A DNA stretch of 64,000 nt from Prorocentrum cordatum (GCA_963575745.1 CAUYUJ010018628.1:124595-188594), one strand, 5' to 3'; positions 43,902 through 53,935 are shown, numbered from the stretch's first letter. The notes: generated from the letters alone by a model not told the origin. Program-made: numbers and translations.

Positions 43902-44162
43902 CATCTTACATAATCTTAGTTAAGCCATAGAACGTACACTTGTTGATCGCGCATCTCATGTGTGCATATGCAATACTTATGGTGTTTGTAAGTGTAGATG
44001 TAAGTAATATACTAAGTTAGATATCTCTGCTAAGTCGATGGGGCTGAACATATTCGTGTTTTTGCTAATCATTTGCGTATTTTTTATTCTTAACTTTTTT
44101 GAAATCCATTGAATTTCCGTTGTTGTTGTTGTTCAGTTGTTCAGGACCGAGGCGCCGCAGGT
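43902..44162. promoter_or_regulatory. Left subterminal AT-rich region
   Basis: Much more AT-rich than the rest of the window and rich in CTTA/TAAGT words (CTTAGTTAAG, GTAAGTGTAGATGTAAGTAA). GCTAAGTCGATGGGGCTG (44032 on) and TCAGGACCGAGGCGCCGCAG (44141 on) have near-exact inverse counterparts at ~57771-57789 and 57627-57647. Such regions usually hold transposase-binding sites and the outer promoter. Confidence 0.6.
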
Positions 44163-44283
44163 ACTTGCTGTACCTCGCGGCCGCGGCGCTGCGGGCTGCG
44201 CGCATGCCCGCGGGGAGGGGGGAGGGAAGGAGGAAAATGTTTATCCATGTGTCTTCGGCCCTCCCTTATCCCCCCTTTCCTTA

Positions 44284-44640
44284 GGCGGCGCACCGCCTTC
44301 TCCTCCGTCGCCTCGTCCTCCGTCGGCGGTAATCCGCCTTCTCCCCCCCCCATGGCGGCAATCCGCCTTCTCCCCCTCCGTGGCGGCAAACCGCCCTTCT
44401 GGCGGCAAACCGCTTTCTCCTCCTTTGGCGGCAAACCGCCTACCCCTTCTGGCGGCAAACCGCCTTCTCCTCCTCTGGCGGCAAACCGCCTACCCCTTCT
44501 GGGGGCAAACCGCCTACTCCTCCTCTGGCGGCAAACCGCCTTCTCCTCCTCGTGGCGGGAAACCGCTTCTTCCCAACCGCCCTATCGGCGGCTTGCTTTG
44601 CCGCCTCCTTCCACCCCCTCGGCGGCAAGCCGCCCACCCC
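44284..44640. repeat. Array of GGCGG-N4-CCGCC hairpins upstream of cargo gene 1
   Basis: About twelve copies, mostly GGCGGCAAACCGCC, spaced by CTTCTCCTCCT or CTACCCCTTCT. Some arms are mutated on one side (CCGCT, GGGGG). 44163-44283 is G-rich linker DNA. Confidence 0.9.
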
Positions 44641-44777
44641 TTTCCCCCCTCCCCTCCCTGGCCTCTCCTTGACCCACCCTCCCCCATAGCTCTCTTCTTC
44701 CCCCCCGCGCACCCTTCGGCACCCCCTCCCCCGCCCCCCCTTCGACACCCTCTCCCCCCTGCGCCCCCCCTCACCCA

Positions 44778-44906
44778 GGAGGAGGAGGAGGAGGAGGGAG
44801 AGGAGGAAGAGGAGAAGGAGGAGGAGGAGGAGGGGGAGGAGGGGGAGGAGGGGGAGGAGGAGGAGGAGGAGGAGGAGGGGGAGGAGGAGGAGGAGCAGGA
44901 AGAGCA
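44778..44906. repeat. (GGA)n block before cargo gene 1
   Basis: GGA/GAG/GGGGA units ending 135 bp upstream of the cargo gene 1 ATG. Confidence 0.9.
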
Positions 44907-45041
44907 GGAGTAGGATATGTCCGTCGCACGCGCGTTGGCTCGATCCGTTTTTGGCGAGCCCTCCTCCGAGGGCTTCGGGCGGCGTGCGCGCGCGGGGAGT
45001 CGCGCACTCCGCTCGGCGCGCGGTCGCGCCGCATCGCTGCC

Positions 45042-47140
45042 ATGGAGGGCATCCTTCGAGGCCGCCTGGAGGAGGCGCGGGCGGCGTTCGTAGCGCGCGG
45101 CAGTGCGACGGAGCACCTTCCTGCCTGCATCCAGGCGGCGACGTCCCAGCGCTGGTCGCAGCTCCAGAGTGCGCAGTTTGCTGCTTTGGGCGGCGGCGTG
45201 GGGTGGGCGCAGTCCGAGCTGGGAGACTTCTTGCAGGCTCTGTCGTCGGGCAGCCTGCAGGGGAGGAAGCTCCAGAACTACGAGGGGTTCATTGAATTTC
45301 TGACGCCTCAGTTGTGGGAGTTCGTGCTCTCGCCGCATTCGGGCTTCACTGCCAAGATGGCGGCGTTCTCAGAGCACCTCGGGGCGCTTGGCCTGAGGCA
45401 TCCGAGCTGCCCGACGGCCGCCAATATGGCAGCATTCTTGTTGCTGGTGTGCAAGCAGACAGGCGTGGAGACGGGCGAGATCACGAGGGAGCTGTTGCAG
45501 TCATATCTGGCCACAGTGAAATCCTCGTTCAAGAATCTCGTGGCGACGATGCCGCCGCCCAGGGATGGCATCCAGGCTCTCCCCATCACGCCTGGGAGGC
45601 TCCAGTCTCAGTACCCCATCACGTACGTCGACGCCTTCCCGCCAGGTGTTGGAGCGACGGCGCCGCAGATAAATCCCGTCGAGATGGTGACGATTGCGAA
45701 GCTGATTAATCTCCGTGCAGGGAAGAAGAGCGGCCACCTCGCGCTGCCCGCGCCTGCGCCCGCCCGCGGCGGGCTGCAGCCATCCCACGGCCCAGGCGGC
45801 GGCTCTCCTCAGCAGCACCTCCCCATCGCGGCGGCCGATTCGTTCTCTGGGCGCTGGCCGACGGCTCCACGGGGAATAACAGAACGCATTCCCCCGCGGG
45901 ACACCTGGTATTGGGTCGAGGGGTGGGTTCCTGGATCGGCGCGGGGTACGTTTCTGGATGCCTGGATGGAGGGCGTGTTGTGAAATATTCCCCCCCCCCC
46001 ATCCCCCTAGGGGGATGGGGGGGGGGGGAATATTTTCGTTCGGCGGTGATCCGCCTGATTTCAGGTGGGGCTTTCGCGCAGCGGCGGCCGCTGGCCCAAC
46101 CCAGCCATCCAGCTGATCGACCGCTCGCAGACGCAGCAGCCGCAGGAGCCGTTGCAAGAACGAGCAGGTTCGAACCACCAGCTTTCGATGGCGGCGGGGA
46201 GTTCGGATGCGCCGTCGACGCAGCAACTGGCGGCACACGATGGCGGCAAACCCGCCGACTGTCAGCCGTTATCGAGCACCGCCGCCGCCCAAACGGCCTC
46301 GATCAGCAAGAGCCGCGCGGCGAAGAAGCAGAAGAAGCATGAGCTGCCGATCGAGCTCGACTCCGACTCCGACTTCGGCATCGTCGCCGTGACGCCGCCG
46401 CCCAAGGCTGAGAAGGTCGGCATCGCCGCAGGCTCTCTGAAGAAGACCCCGACGGAGGCGGCTCTGGCCATGGTCGCGGCCATGGATAAGAGGACGAAGG
46501 CGGTCAAGACGAAAAAGAACGCCGAGGCGGTGAAGGCCCCCACGCTTGCCACGGGCAATGCTGCTAAGAAGACGACGCCGCCTGGCAATGACAACGCGGC
46601 AAAGAAGACGACGCCGCCTGCCACGGGCAACGTGGCTAAGAAGACGCCGCTCCCCACGGGCAAGAAGACGGACGGCGCGGCTGGGAAGGACAAGCAGCGC
46701 AAGTGGGCGAAGCCGAGGTGGGAGATGCAGACCACACGCAACTTGGCGAGCGGGGTTGAACCTCCCACCGATGAGGCGTCGGGCGCGCGCGGCGATTCCC
46801 AGCAGCCCCGCTGGGGTCGCAGTTTGCGCGCCCGCCGCCTTTCAGGCGACTGTTCATCGTTGCTCCGCCCCCCAGGTGCAGTTCCGCAGCGGCAGGGTCG
46901 GCGTCCCTGGCAGCAACGTCAGCCTGAAGTACATCGCGGGCGATGAGGCCGACAAGGCCAGATTCTCACCGACGCCCTTCTCGACGCCCTCCTCCGCGCT
47001 CTCTTCATTTTCGCCCCTGCCTCGACGCCCCCTCCGCCCCCTGCTGCCTCGTTGCGCCCGATCGCTCCGAGGCCAGGGCCATCGCGGAGGCGGAGGAGCT
47101 GGTCAAGAAGGAGCTCGCCGCCAGGGCGCGCGGCGAGTAA
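45042..47140 (+). CDS. Cargo gene 1: unknown protein, four exons
   Basis: Proposed exons 45042-45974, 46065-46754, 46876-46956 and 47072-47140 join in phase 0 to 590 residues. The start GCTGCCATGG has the same context as the other cargo genes. Introns 1 and 2 are GT-AG (90 and 121 nt). Intron 3 is GC-AG (115 nt) with GCCAG at both exon edges. Residues 1-230 look globular and helical. After that come Pro/Ala-rich DNA, an acidic patch (ELDSDSDFG) and Lys-rich repeats KKTTPP, suggesting nuclear location. The C-terminus (SLKYIAGDEADK|ARAIAEAEELVKKELAARARGE) is a charged helix. I do not recognise the family. The intron 1 boundary is the least certain. Confidence 0.62.
45983..46035. repeat. 53-bp near-perfect palindrome inside cargo gene 1 intron 1
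   Basis: AAATATT, a run of C, ATCCCCCTAGGGGGAT, a run of G and AATATTT form an almost perfect foldback that fills most of the 90-nt intron (45975-46064). A GGCGGTGATCCGCC hairpin follows at 46041-46054. Introner-like elements in dinoflagellates have inverted repeats of this kind. Confidence 0.85.
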
Positions 47141-47204
47141 TTCGCGCTACGACTCTTCAACTCTCCAGGCCAACGGGGCGGCCTCGGGATAACAAAAAGG
47201 TCGT

Positions 47205-47334
47205 GGCGGATATGCCGCCTCGTGGCGGATATGCCGCCTTGTAGCGCAGCCTTCTCGCCTTCCAACTCGTGGCGGACATGCCGCCCCCGCCCCACCCCTT
47301 TGCGCTCCTCCGCCCTTCAGGCGGACATGCCGCC
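47205..47334. repeat. GGCGG-N5-CCGCC hairpins between cargo genes 1 and 2
   Basis: Four copies: GGCGGATATGCCGCC twice (47205, 47224) and GGCGGACATGCCGCC twice (47271, 47320). Confidence 0.9.
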
Positions 47335-47743
47335 GCCCCCCTCCCCTACTCGGCCCACTCCGCGCCCCCGCGCCACGTCCCTGCGCCCCCCTCTCCGCTG
47401 TCAGGCACTGGATCCCACGCCAACTAACGTCGGGGAGACGCCCACTGCTCGAACGGCGAAGGCGTTCACCCAGAATGGCATGGGCGCGCGCGAAGGCACC
47501 GACGTTGCCACCGCCCGTTCAACGACGAAAACAAGTGAACCAAGACCTGCACATTCAAAGGGACGCCAGTTCACTTATATTTCTGGTTCCCAATGCCACC
47601 CTCACTCTGCCCCCTCCCCCGAGACCCCGTCGCAAGAACCAGCGGGGCCCTTCTGAGAGGCCCCCGAGGGCTCGAGGAGCTCCAAGACTTCAATGGGTCC
47701 ATGGGCAACCCCCTCCCCCTCCTCCCGAAGTCTCGCTTCCGCG

Positions 47744-47765
47744 TCCGATTCCATTTCGGTTCAAG
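47744..47765 (+). other. Decayed spliced-leader relict upstream of cargo gene 2
   Basis: TCCGATTCCATTTCGG-TTCAAG matches the DinoSL at 17 of 22 positions. It follows a polypyrimidine stretch (CCCTCCCCCTCCTCCC) and lies 139 nt upstream of the ATG. Confidence 0.55.
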
Positions 47766-47904
47766 CCCGCGGCCCGCGGGTGCCCGCGAGCCCGCGCGGG
47801 GTCGGCCCCCCCCTTTCGCGCCGACGCGTGGGCTGGGGCCCGCGCGCCGAGGCTGCGCCGCAGCCACCGCGTCGCGCTCGGCGCCTCGCACTGCGGCCGC
47901 GGCC

Positions 47905-48958
47905 ATGGCAGACAGCGACAGCGCGTTCGACGCGTTGGAGGCAGCTGCATCGCCAAAACAAGTGGCCCCGCGTGCGGTAGCCAGGGACGCGCGCATCGCG
48001 CGCGAAACTGGCTGGCCGCTCTCGGTCGAACTGTTTTGGCGATTCGGCGCAGGAGATGTTCGGGCCAGCGATGCAGTTGCTCTCCGACCTTGCGGGCGTG
48101 GACAACAACGCAGGGGATCGGTCTTCCTCCGCCAGCGGCAGTCGGCCAGCCAGCGCGCCCACGTTGGCGGCGCAGCCAGCGCGATCGCGCAGCCCGCGCC
48201 ACCCGCGGGCACCGTCGACGCCGCCGCGCAGGCGGGGGCCGACGTCACCGCCGCGGGACCCGCGGCAGCGGCCTTTCCGCGCCACCCCGCCCTCGGCTCT
48301 CGTGAAGGAGCTCGCGTCGCGCATGCGGGGCGCGACGCCTGTGGTGGAAGAGCCCCCCGAGGCGGTGGAGGCGCATCCCAGCGCGGTGGAGGCGTTCAGG
48401 ACGCAGCTGCGAGCCTGGCTGAGCGACCCCGTTGGGAATCCCATCGACTGGCGGTCGGAGAACGTGCTCGCCGTGCTCAAGGAGTACCAGATGAAGTACG
48501 ACTACAAGAAGTTCCGCGACCGCGGCCCGCCTGGCCCCGCCATGGGCGGGCCGCAGACGTGGCAGGGCCAGGCGTGGCGCGCCAATGCGAAGCGCTGGGG
48601 GAACCGAGGTGGCGCAAAGCGCGAGATGTACGCGAAGCTGCACGGCAACAAGGCAGCGCCGCGGGTGCGCGAGGCGCACGTCCCCAAGCCTCAGCTGATG
48701 CATCGGGAGCCCAAGGCGCCGAACTTGCCCAAGACGATGCCTCAGCAGGCGCCGTGGAGGACTGGCAATATGAACCCTCCAGTTCCGCCTCCGCCGCCGA
48801 AGACCATGGGGCCGCCGCCGCCGAAGACCAGGCAGCCGCCAGCAGGGAAGCCCAGCATGGTGCAGCCGAGGGCAGGGCGTCGGCTGCAGCCGACAAGCAA
48901 GATGGCACCACCGCCAGCGAAGCCGCGCCCGCCCGCCCGCCGAGATGTCTTCTTGTAG
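47905..48958 (+). CDS. Cargo gene 2: Pro/Arg-rich unknown protein, two exons
   Basis: Start GCGGCCATGGCA at 47905. Exon 1 (47905-47961) gives MADSDSAFDALEAAASPKQ. A 91-nt GT-AG intron (47962-48052) leads to exon 2 (48053-48958, EMFGPAMQLLSDLAG...), 320 residues in all. Residues ~45-100 are basic and Pro/Ser-rich (SPRHPRAPSTPPRRRGPTSP). A folded part around residues 105-165 contains LRAWLSDPVGNPIDWRSENV and KEYQMKYDYKKFRDRGP. The last ~110 residues are Pro/Lys-rich (PPPPPKTMGPPPPKTRQPP). The VGNPIDWRSE core is repeated in a gene fragment at 53660. Function unknown. The intron is needed because no single frame covers the gene. Confidence 0.62.
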
Positions 48959-49010
48959 GGTGATCGCGTGGACCTGCAAGCGGGCTGGGGTGCATAGCTT
49001 CCGTAATTCG

Positions 49011-49038
49011 AGCGCGGATAGTTGCAGCTATCCGCGCT
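49011..49038. terminator. Short hairpin after cargo gene 2
   Basis: AGCGCGGATAG and CTATCCGCGCT are exact complements separated by TTGCAG, 53 bp after the stop codon. A role in 3'-end formation is only a guess. Confidence 0.4.
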
Positions 49039-49120
49039 GACGCGTCATGACGCGCCGCCTCTCCCCGCCTCGTCTCATCTCATCTCTCCTCCCCTCTCTT
49101 CGTTGCCGATCTATCTCATT

Positions 49121-49351
49121 GGCGGACGCGCCGCCTCCCCCCGCCTGGCGGACAACCGCCGTTCAGATACGAGCATCGGCGCATCGGGTTTGTTCTATGC
49201 GGTTGGAAAAAAACACCAGTCCTTCCCTGAGCCACCCATTGGCGGCTAAACCGCCCTGAAGCCTCCATTGGCGGCCACGCCGCCCATTGGCGGCTAAACC
49301 GCCCATTGGCGGCCACGCCGCCCTGAGCCCTCCATTGGCGGCTAAACCGCC
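49121..49351. repeat. GGCGG-N-CCGCC hairpins between cargo genes 2 and 3
   Basis: Seven copies: GGCGGACGCGCCGCC, GGCGGACAACCGCC, then alternating GGCGGCTAAACCGCC and GGCGGCCACGCCGCC separated by CATT. Confidence 0.9.
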
Positions 49352-49510
49352 GCCGCCGCCTGCTGGCATCCCGAAATGTGCGATGCCACCGCGCCTCTTA
49401 CACATGTATGTTTTTGTTGTTGGGACGCTGTATCGGCTCGAATCTAGGCGCGCACAGGCTCGCGCCCCACGCCGCCCCTGCGCTAGCCGTGCACTTCTCG
49501 CCCTGCCGCC

Positions 49511-50149
49511 ATGGCAGGCCAGCAGGGCGAGAAGACCGTCATGTTCGGCTTCAAGTGCCCACAGAGCAGCAGCTGCAAAAGGGGCGGCAAGTGGTTCCAG
49601 GGAGAGACAGTGGAGGCGGCCAGGAACAAGCTGGTGAACCACCTTCGCGTGTCGCCGTACCACGACTTGAGCGAGGACGAAGCGGAGGTAGCTGCTGTCG
49701 CACTCGAGCCCGACTCGTGGGAAGTCGACCTCGCGGAGTGGCGCCAATGGGAGGAGGAGAAGGCCAACTGGGGCTCCGCCAAAAGGCGCAAGGGGGCGCC
49801 GAAGGTCGAGCTGGCGCCAATCCCTCCACAATCCCGCGTGGAGCGCTCGCACCAGCTGAAGGACGCGTTCTCGGAGGGCAGCGGATCGTCAGGCGCAGCT
49901 TCGTCAGCCACGGCGGGCATGAGGATGTCCACGGCGTTGGCCAGCCAGATGTCGCCCGATAGCATCGTGGTGCTCAACGGCACCCAGTGCCAGGCTGTGC
50001 TCGACTCGTTGCGCCGCGCGCGTACTGCGACGCAGATGTGCGCCCAGATAGCGGAGCGCGCGGTGAACGCTTTCCGCCAAGAGGAGCAATGCATCGCCGA
50101 GTGCGAGGACGTGCTCGCGAGCTGGCTGGTGCGCAACGCGACCTCGTAG
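49511..50149 (+). CDS. Cargo gene 3: 212-residue protein with a possible CCHH zinc finger
   Basis: Single exon, start GCCGCCATGGCA. The N-terminus has Cys16, Cys22, His44 and His51 (FKCPQSSSCKRGGKWFQ... then NHLRVSPYH), spaced C-x5-C-x21-H-x6-H, which could be a zinc-binding DNA-contact domain. Residues ~55-90 are acidic and Trp-containing (EVDLAEWRQWEEEKANW), followed by a basic AKRRKGAP. The C-terminal half is helical with several Cys (QMCAQIAERAVNAFRQEEQC). A DNA-binding accessory protein for the transposon is conceivable but unproven. No intron or lesion is seen. Confidence 0.72.
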   Translation: MAGQQGEKTVMFGFKCPQSSSCKRGGKWFQGETVEAARNKLVNHLRVSPYHDLSEDEAEVAAVALEPDSWEVDLAEWRQWEEEKANWGSAKRRKGAPKVELAPIPPQSRVERSHQLKDAFSEGSGSSGAASSATAGMRMSTALASQMSPDSIVVLNGTQCQAVLDSLRRARTATQMCAQIAERAVNAFRQEEQCIAECEDVLASWLVRNATS

Positions 50150-50833
50150 GTGCAGGTGCACGGCTGGCAGCACTGATGTCGCCTCAGCATCAGTAGCCTC
50201 ATTCGCGCAGGCGGCGCGACGCGTCGGCCCTACACGCCCCCCTCCCACTCCTCCAACGCAATTTCAATCCACACCCCTGTGTCAGAACAAATTAGGACAC
50301 CCCCACACACTCCATCCGCACTCAATTCGTGAAGGCCGCCACGCCGAGGTGAATTTTGGCCACGCAGGCGGCCGAGTAGCCGTCCCCCAATGCAAGGCGA
50401 TATGGGGGCGAGTGGACGAGCGGAGCGGGAGGAAGGTGAGGGAACTTCGGCGGATAAGACAGGTGGGCGGTTGGATGGGATTTGGCAAAAGGGCTGGGTG
50501 GAGAAAACTGCATCCGCATAAGAATGAGTGCGGCTATTTTCTGGATGTGCTGCATCGCCATGTCCGCCCACCCCCCCATCGCCTTGCATATGATGACGCT
50601 CAGGCAGCGCGCCCCGATTGCGCGCGCTCGCCCGTCTCTTCGCTGCCGCTCAGGCAGCGCGCCTCGCTTCCGCGCTCGCCCGTCTTTTCGCTGCCGCTCA
50701 GGCAGCGGTTTGAAGCACGCGGCGCCGTCCGCGGTCGGTAGCGCAGGGCGCCGCTCCGCCCCTGCTGCTCCGCTTAACTAACTCGGCGGACGTGCCGCTA
50801 CGCCGCCGCCATGCACTGGCAAAAAAAAGTTGG
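50150..50833. other. Spacer between cargo genes 3 and 4, left part
   Basis: It contains CGCTGCCGCTCAGGCAGCG-type hairpins three times (50599-50712) and one mutated GGCGGACGTGCCGCT (50784). No gene is supported. Confidence 0.6.
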
Positions 50834-50982
50834 CTGTTATCATATGTTAGCAGATGTTATCACGCGCCTGATAACACCTGATAACACCTGATAACACCTG
50901 ATAACATGTTATCAGGTGTTATCATGTGTTAGCATGGTGTTATCACACGCCTGATAACATATGATAACATATGATAACATGA
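50834..50982. promoter_or_regulatory. Palindromic GATAAC/GTTATC cluster
   Basis: Twelve GATAAC or GTTATC words plus two GTTAGC variants lie within ~150 bp, arranged as TGATAACACC direct repeats, a central TGTTATCAGGTGTTATCA, and outer inverted copies. The region can fold extensively and looks like a protein-binding array or replication/transposition control site. This is inference from form only. Confidence 0.6.
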
Positions 50983-51060
50983 TGTCAATTTTGTGTGGTT
51001 GTCATGTTGCGCGCAATTCATTTCAGTATCCGTATCACCTCGTGCGTCCGCCACGCTTCG

Positions 51061-51216
51061 AGCGGCTAGTCCGCTGGCGGCCAATCCGCCTCCCTCGCCG
51101 CGCCCCTGCACCCTCTCAAGCGGCGAGTCCGCTGGCGGATATGCCGCCCCCTTCATACCTCACTCCACCCCTCCCTCCACCTTTGAAGCGGCTATTCCGC
51201 TGGCGGCTATCCCGCC
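51061..51216. repeat. Paired hairpins upstream of cargo gene 4
   Basis: Three doublets, each an AGCGG-N5-CCGCT hairpin directly followed by a GGCGG-N-CCGCC hairpin (51061, ~51119, ~51186). Confidence 0.88.
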
Positions 51217-51307
51217 TCACTTACCGCGCGTTTTCTTCGTCATCGCTTCGCGTCCAGCTCATCTTGGCATCAGGGCCGCGCGCGACGCGCGGCTTCTCGC
51301 GTGCCAA

Positions 51308-51339
51308 GGCGGTCACGCCGCCATGGCGGGGACGCCGCC
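51308..51339 (+). promoter_or_regulatory. Two GGCGG hairpins flanking the cargo gene 4 start codon
   Basis: GGCGGTCACGCCGCC (51308-51322) ends directly at the ATG, and GGCGGGGACGCCGCC (51325-51339) begins with its G. The start codon therefore sits between two stems, so translational control or hitch-hiking of the repeat into the coding start is possible. Confidence 0.6.
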
Positions 51340-53261
51340 CGCTGAAGATCACCAGCAGCATTCTCTGGCAGTGATGTTCGGAGCAGCCAGGCCGAAAAAC
51401 AAGGGAGTGATGACCAAGGCGCCCGCAGCGAAGCCCCGTGGGAAAGCTAAGCTATCGGGGACGCAGATGACACTGACTGGACAGCTTGTGCCGCCGCTCG
51501 CATTGACCGACGCAGGGCCGCCGAAGGCACGCGGGAAAAGCAAAGGCAAGGGCAAAGGTAAGCACCCCGCAGCGTTGAGGACGGCTCGCAAAGCTGCGTC
51601 AGCCGCAGCTCCCGCCGAAGAACTGCCTCCTCAGGGCGCAGCGGCTTTGCCACCAGAGCCGGACGACGCAGCGTCAGAGGCGGCATCGGGCTCCGAGGAG
51701 CGCGGCGACGAGATTGGTTCCGAGCTCGGCGTCAAACAGGATGAGCTTGAGAGTGCCAAGCGTGAGCTTGAGGAGGAAGAGGCTCCACCGCAGGGCGCGG
51801 TAGCCAAGGTTGAGAATGAGGAGCGCTCGCCCGAGGCGGCAGCGCCGCAGGCGGAGGAGGAGGAGGCAGCTCAGGACGATCCGCCAGCAGGCGCTCCCCA
51901 GGTAGGGGAGTTCGTGGATGTGCATGGCATCGAGGATAGCATCGTGCGTTGCAACCGCTGCTGTCGCACGGCAAAGGAGTGCAACTACAGGATCAGGGCG
52001 AAGGGCCAGTCGACTTACCAGTGCGACGCGTGCAACACGAACGGGGTGCGCCTTTCTCGGAGGTTCGGACAGTGGCCGCCAAAGTGTTTCGCCAAAATGA
52101 AGAGTGAGTTCAAGCAGCAGTTCTACAAGGATCTGGCAGAAGATCCTGGGCTGTCGAACCTCGATCGCATTGAAGCCTTCGTGGTCAGCTCAATCACTGT
52201 CCAACGGATGGAGGAGGAGCGCGTCCGCAAGGGTGGCAAGTACCTTCCGCTGAGGAAGTGGGCGCACGACGGCTTCGACGCGAAAAAGATTGAAGATAAT
52301 GTGCAGGATAAGAGGTGGAACCCTGATCTCGGGGAGTGGACGTACAGGCCGCAATTGGAGGCGGCCTGGAGCGAGACAGTGGAGGCCGCAGTGCGCAACG
52401 AGCTGTACACCGATAAGAGGACGCAGGCGAAGCAGAGCGGCCCGCGGGCAGCGGCCTCGACGGGCGTCGCAGAGCACGGCGGCGACAAGGGCGACAGAAG
52501 CGACGAGAGCGACATGTCCAGATCCAGGCGGCGCCGCAGGCGCAGGTCTGACAGCCGCAGGAGGAGGAGGCGCAGCATGAGCAGGCGCGACAGCAGGGGC
52601 AGGCGCGACAGCAGGAGCAGACGCCGCGACAGACGTCGCGACACCAACCGCAGCAGGAGCCGCTCGCGCGGCGACCGCGACAGGAGCAAGAGCCGCCGCA
52701 AGGGCAGGAGCAAGAGCCGCGGCAAGAGCAAGGACAGGAGCAAGAGCAGGCCGTTTGGGGCTTCAACGCAGGGGTGTCGCCTGGGCTTCGCATTCGTTTT
52801 CGGTTTCCGTTCAACTCTTCAGGTTCGGATCGGGTTATTGATTTCGCTCGGCTCGAAGTGTTGTCATTTTCGGACAACCCCGAAGGCTCCGCAGGGATAA
52901 GGACGCTGAGAAGGAGCGGAGGCGACAGGAAGCGAGGGAGAAGGCCGAGCAGGCCAAGAAGGAGACGCAGGAGAAAAACCTGGCGCTGAAGTGGATCGGC
53001 ACCGCAACGAGGCTCGAGACAGAGCTGGACGGGTACCTCGAGCATGAGAAGGCGGACAAGGTGCCGTCATGGGCTGTGAAGAACGCGAAGGCGGCGAGGA
53101 AGTCTGTGGCAGTCATGAAGGCGGTGGCGCAGAAGCGCGTGCACAGCGGCGTGGCGTTGACGATCACGCAGGACGAGGCCATCAGCATCCAGAAGGATGC
53201 GAGCTCGGCGGCGAGGGCCATCGCGGGGATGCTCAAGGAGGCGCAGAAGCACAGCACCTGA
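51323..53261 (+). CDS. Cargo gene 4: zinc-finger and SR-rich protein, two exons
   Basis: Exon 1 51323-52749 and exon 2 52895-53261 join across a 145-nt GC-AG intron (AGCAG|GCCG...CGCAG|GGAT) to 597 residues. The N-terminus is basic and Ala/Pro-rich (KARGKSKGKGKGK) with an acidic stretch. Residues ~209-238 contain C-x2-C and C-x2-C pairs (CNRCCRTAKEC and QCDACN), likely a zinc ribbon. Residues ~240-390 are helical (FKQQFYKDLAEDPGLSNLDR). Residues ~395-475 are an RS domain (RSRRRRRRRSDSRRRRRR, SRGDRDRSKSRRKGRSKS). Exon 2 is a charged coiled coil (RRQEAREKAEQAKKETQEK). RS domains are typical of splicing factors. Its job in the transposon is unknown. Confidence 0.7.
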
Positions 53262-53268
53262 GCGCCCC

Positions 53269-53352
53269 ATGGTGGCCCAGTACATCATGAAGTACGGCCT
53301 GAAAAAGGTGGAGAAGGACCCGAATAAGCCGCGGCCGCTGGGCCGCTCGTGA
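53269..53352 (+). CDS. Possible 27-residue ORF after cargo gene 4
   Basis: ATG in the context CCCCATGGTG, seven bases after the cargo gene 4 stop, opens MVAQYIMKYGLKKVEKDPNK and PRPLGRS. Composition looks protein-like, so it may be a terminal exon or fragment of another gene. No independent support. Confidence 0.25.
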   Translation: MVAQYIMKYGLKKVEKDPNKPRPLGRS

Positions 53353-53935
53353 GCAGGGGCGGCAGTTGGGCCGCTCCTGACGAGGTGTGTGATTTCGTAC
53401 AATTGTTATTGTTGGTGAAACAACATTTCCACCGCCACCCCACTCGTTACCACCGCAGCCCTTCGTTTGGCGGGGATGCCGCCTTTCCACTCTCGCAAGC
53501 CCTTGGCGGACATGCCGCCTTGCCTTCATTTGGCGGAGATGCCGCCTTTGCTGCTCATCGCGCTCCGATGCCTCACTTGGCGAGGCGAAGCGCTTGCATA
53601 ACTCCCTCCTGCTCGAGCGCGTCCTGCCCGAGACCCTACCGCGCGAGCTGTGGCTCGCGAAGGCCAGCGACACCGTTGGGAATCCCATCGATTGGCGGTC
53701 GGAGACGAAGCAGAGGCGAAGCAGCTCCTTGGCAGGGGCGGCAGTTGGGCCGCTCATGACGAGGTGTGTGATTTCGTACAATTGTTATTGTTGTTGAAAA
53801 AAACATTTCTTCGTTGCCATCGCCACCCCACTCGTTACCACCGCAGCCCTTCGTTTGGCGGGGATGCCGCCTTTCCACTCTCGCAAGCCCTTGGCGGACA
53901 TGCCGCCTTGCCTTCATTTGGCGGAGATGCCGCCT
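53353..53935. repeat. Tandem duplication carrying hairpins and a gene 2-like fragment
   Basis: GCAGGGGCGGCAGTTGGGCC and the following ~190 bp, including TGATTTCGTACAATTGTTATTG and three GGCGG hairpins, occur at 53353-53547 and 53732-53935. Between them a fragment encodes LWLAKASDTVGNPIDWRSET, matching the cargo gene 2 core (53660-53712 compared with 48426-48462). It may be a remnant of a duplicated gene 2 exon. Confidence 0.75.

Noticed and set aside
42252-43923. Serial 105-192 codon frames in the satellite
   Set aside because: The 131-bp period shifts frame each copy; there are no independent coding signals.
49400-49470. Possible SL relict upstream of cargo gene 3 (CGGCTCGAATC)
   Set aside because: Only about 12 of 22 positions match and no pyrimidine tract precedes it; not distinguishable from chance.
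51240-51290. Possible SL relict upstream of cargo gene 4 (CATCTTGGCATCAGG)
   Set aside because: It needs several insertions to align; too weak.
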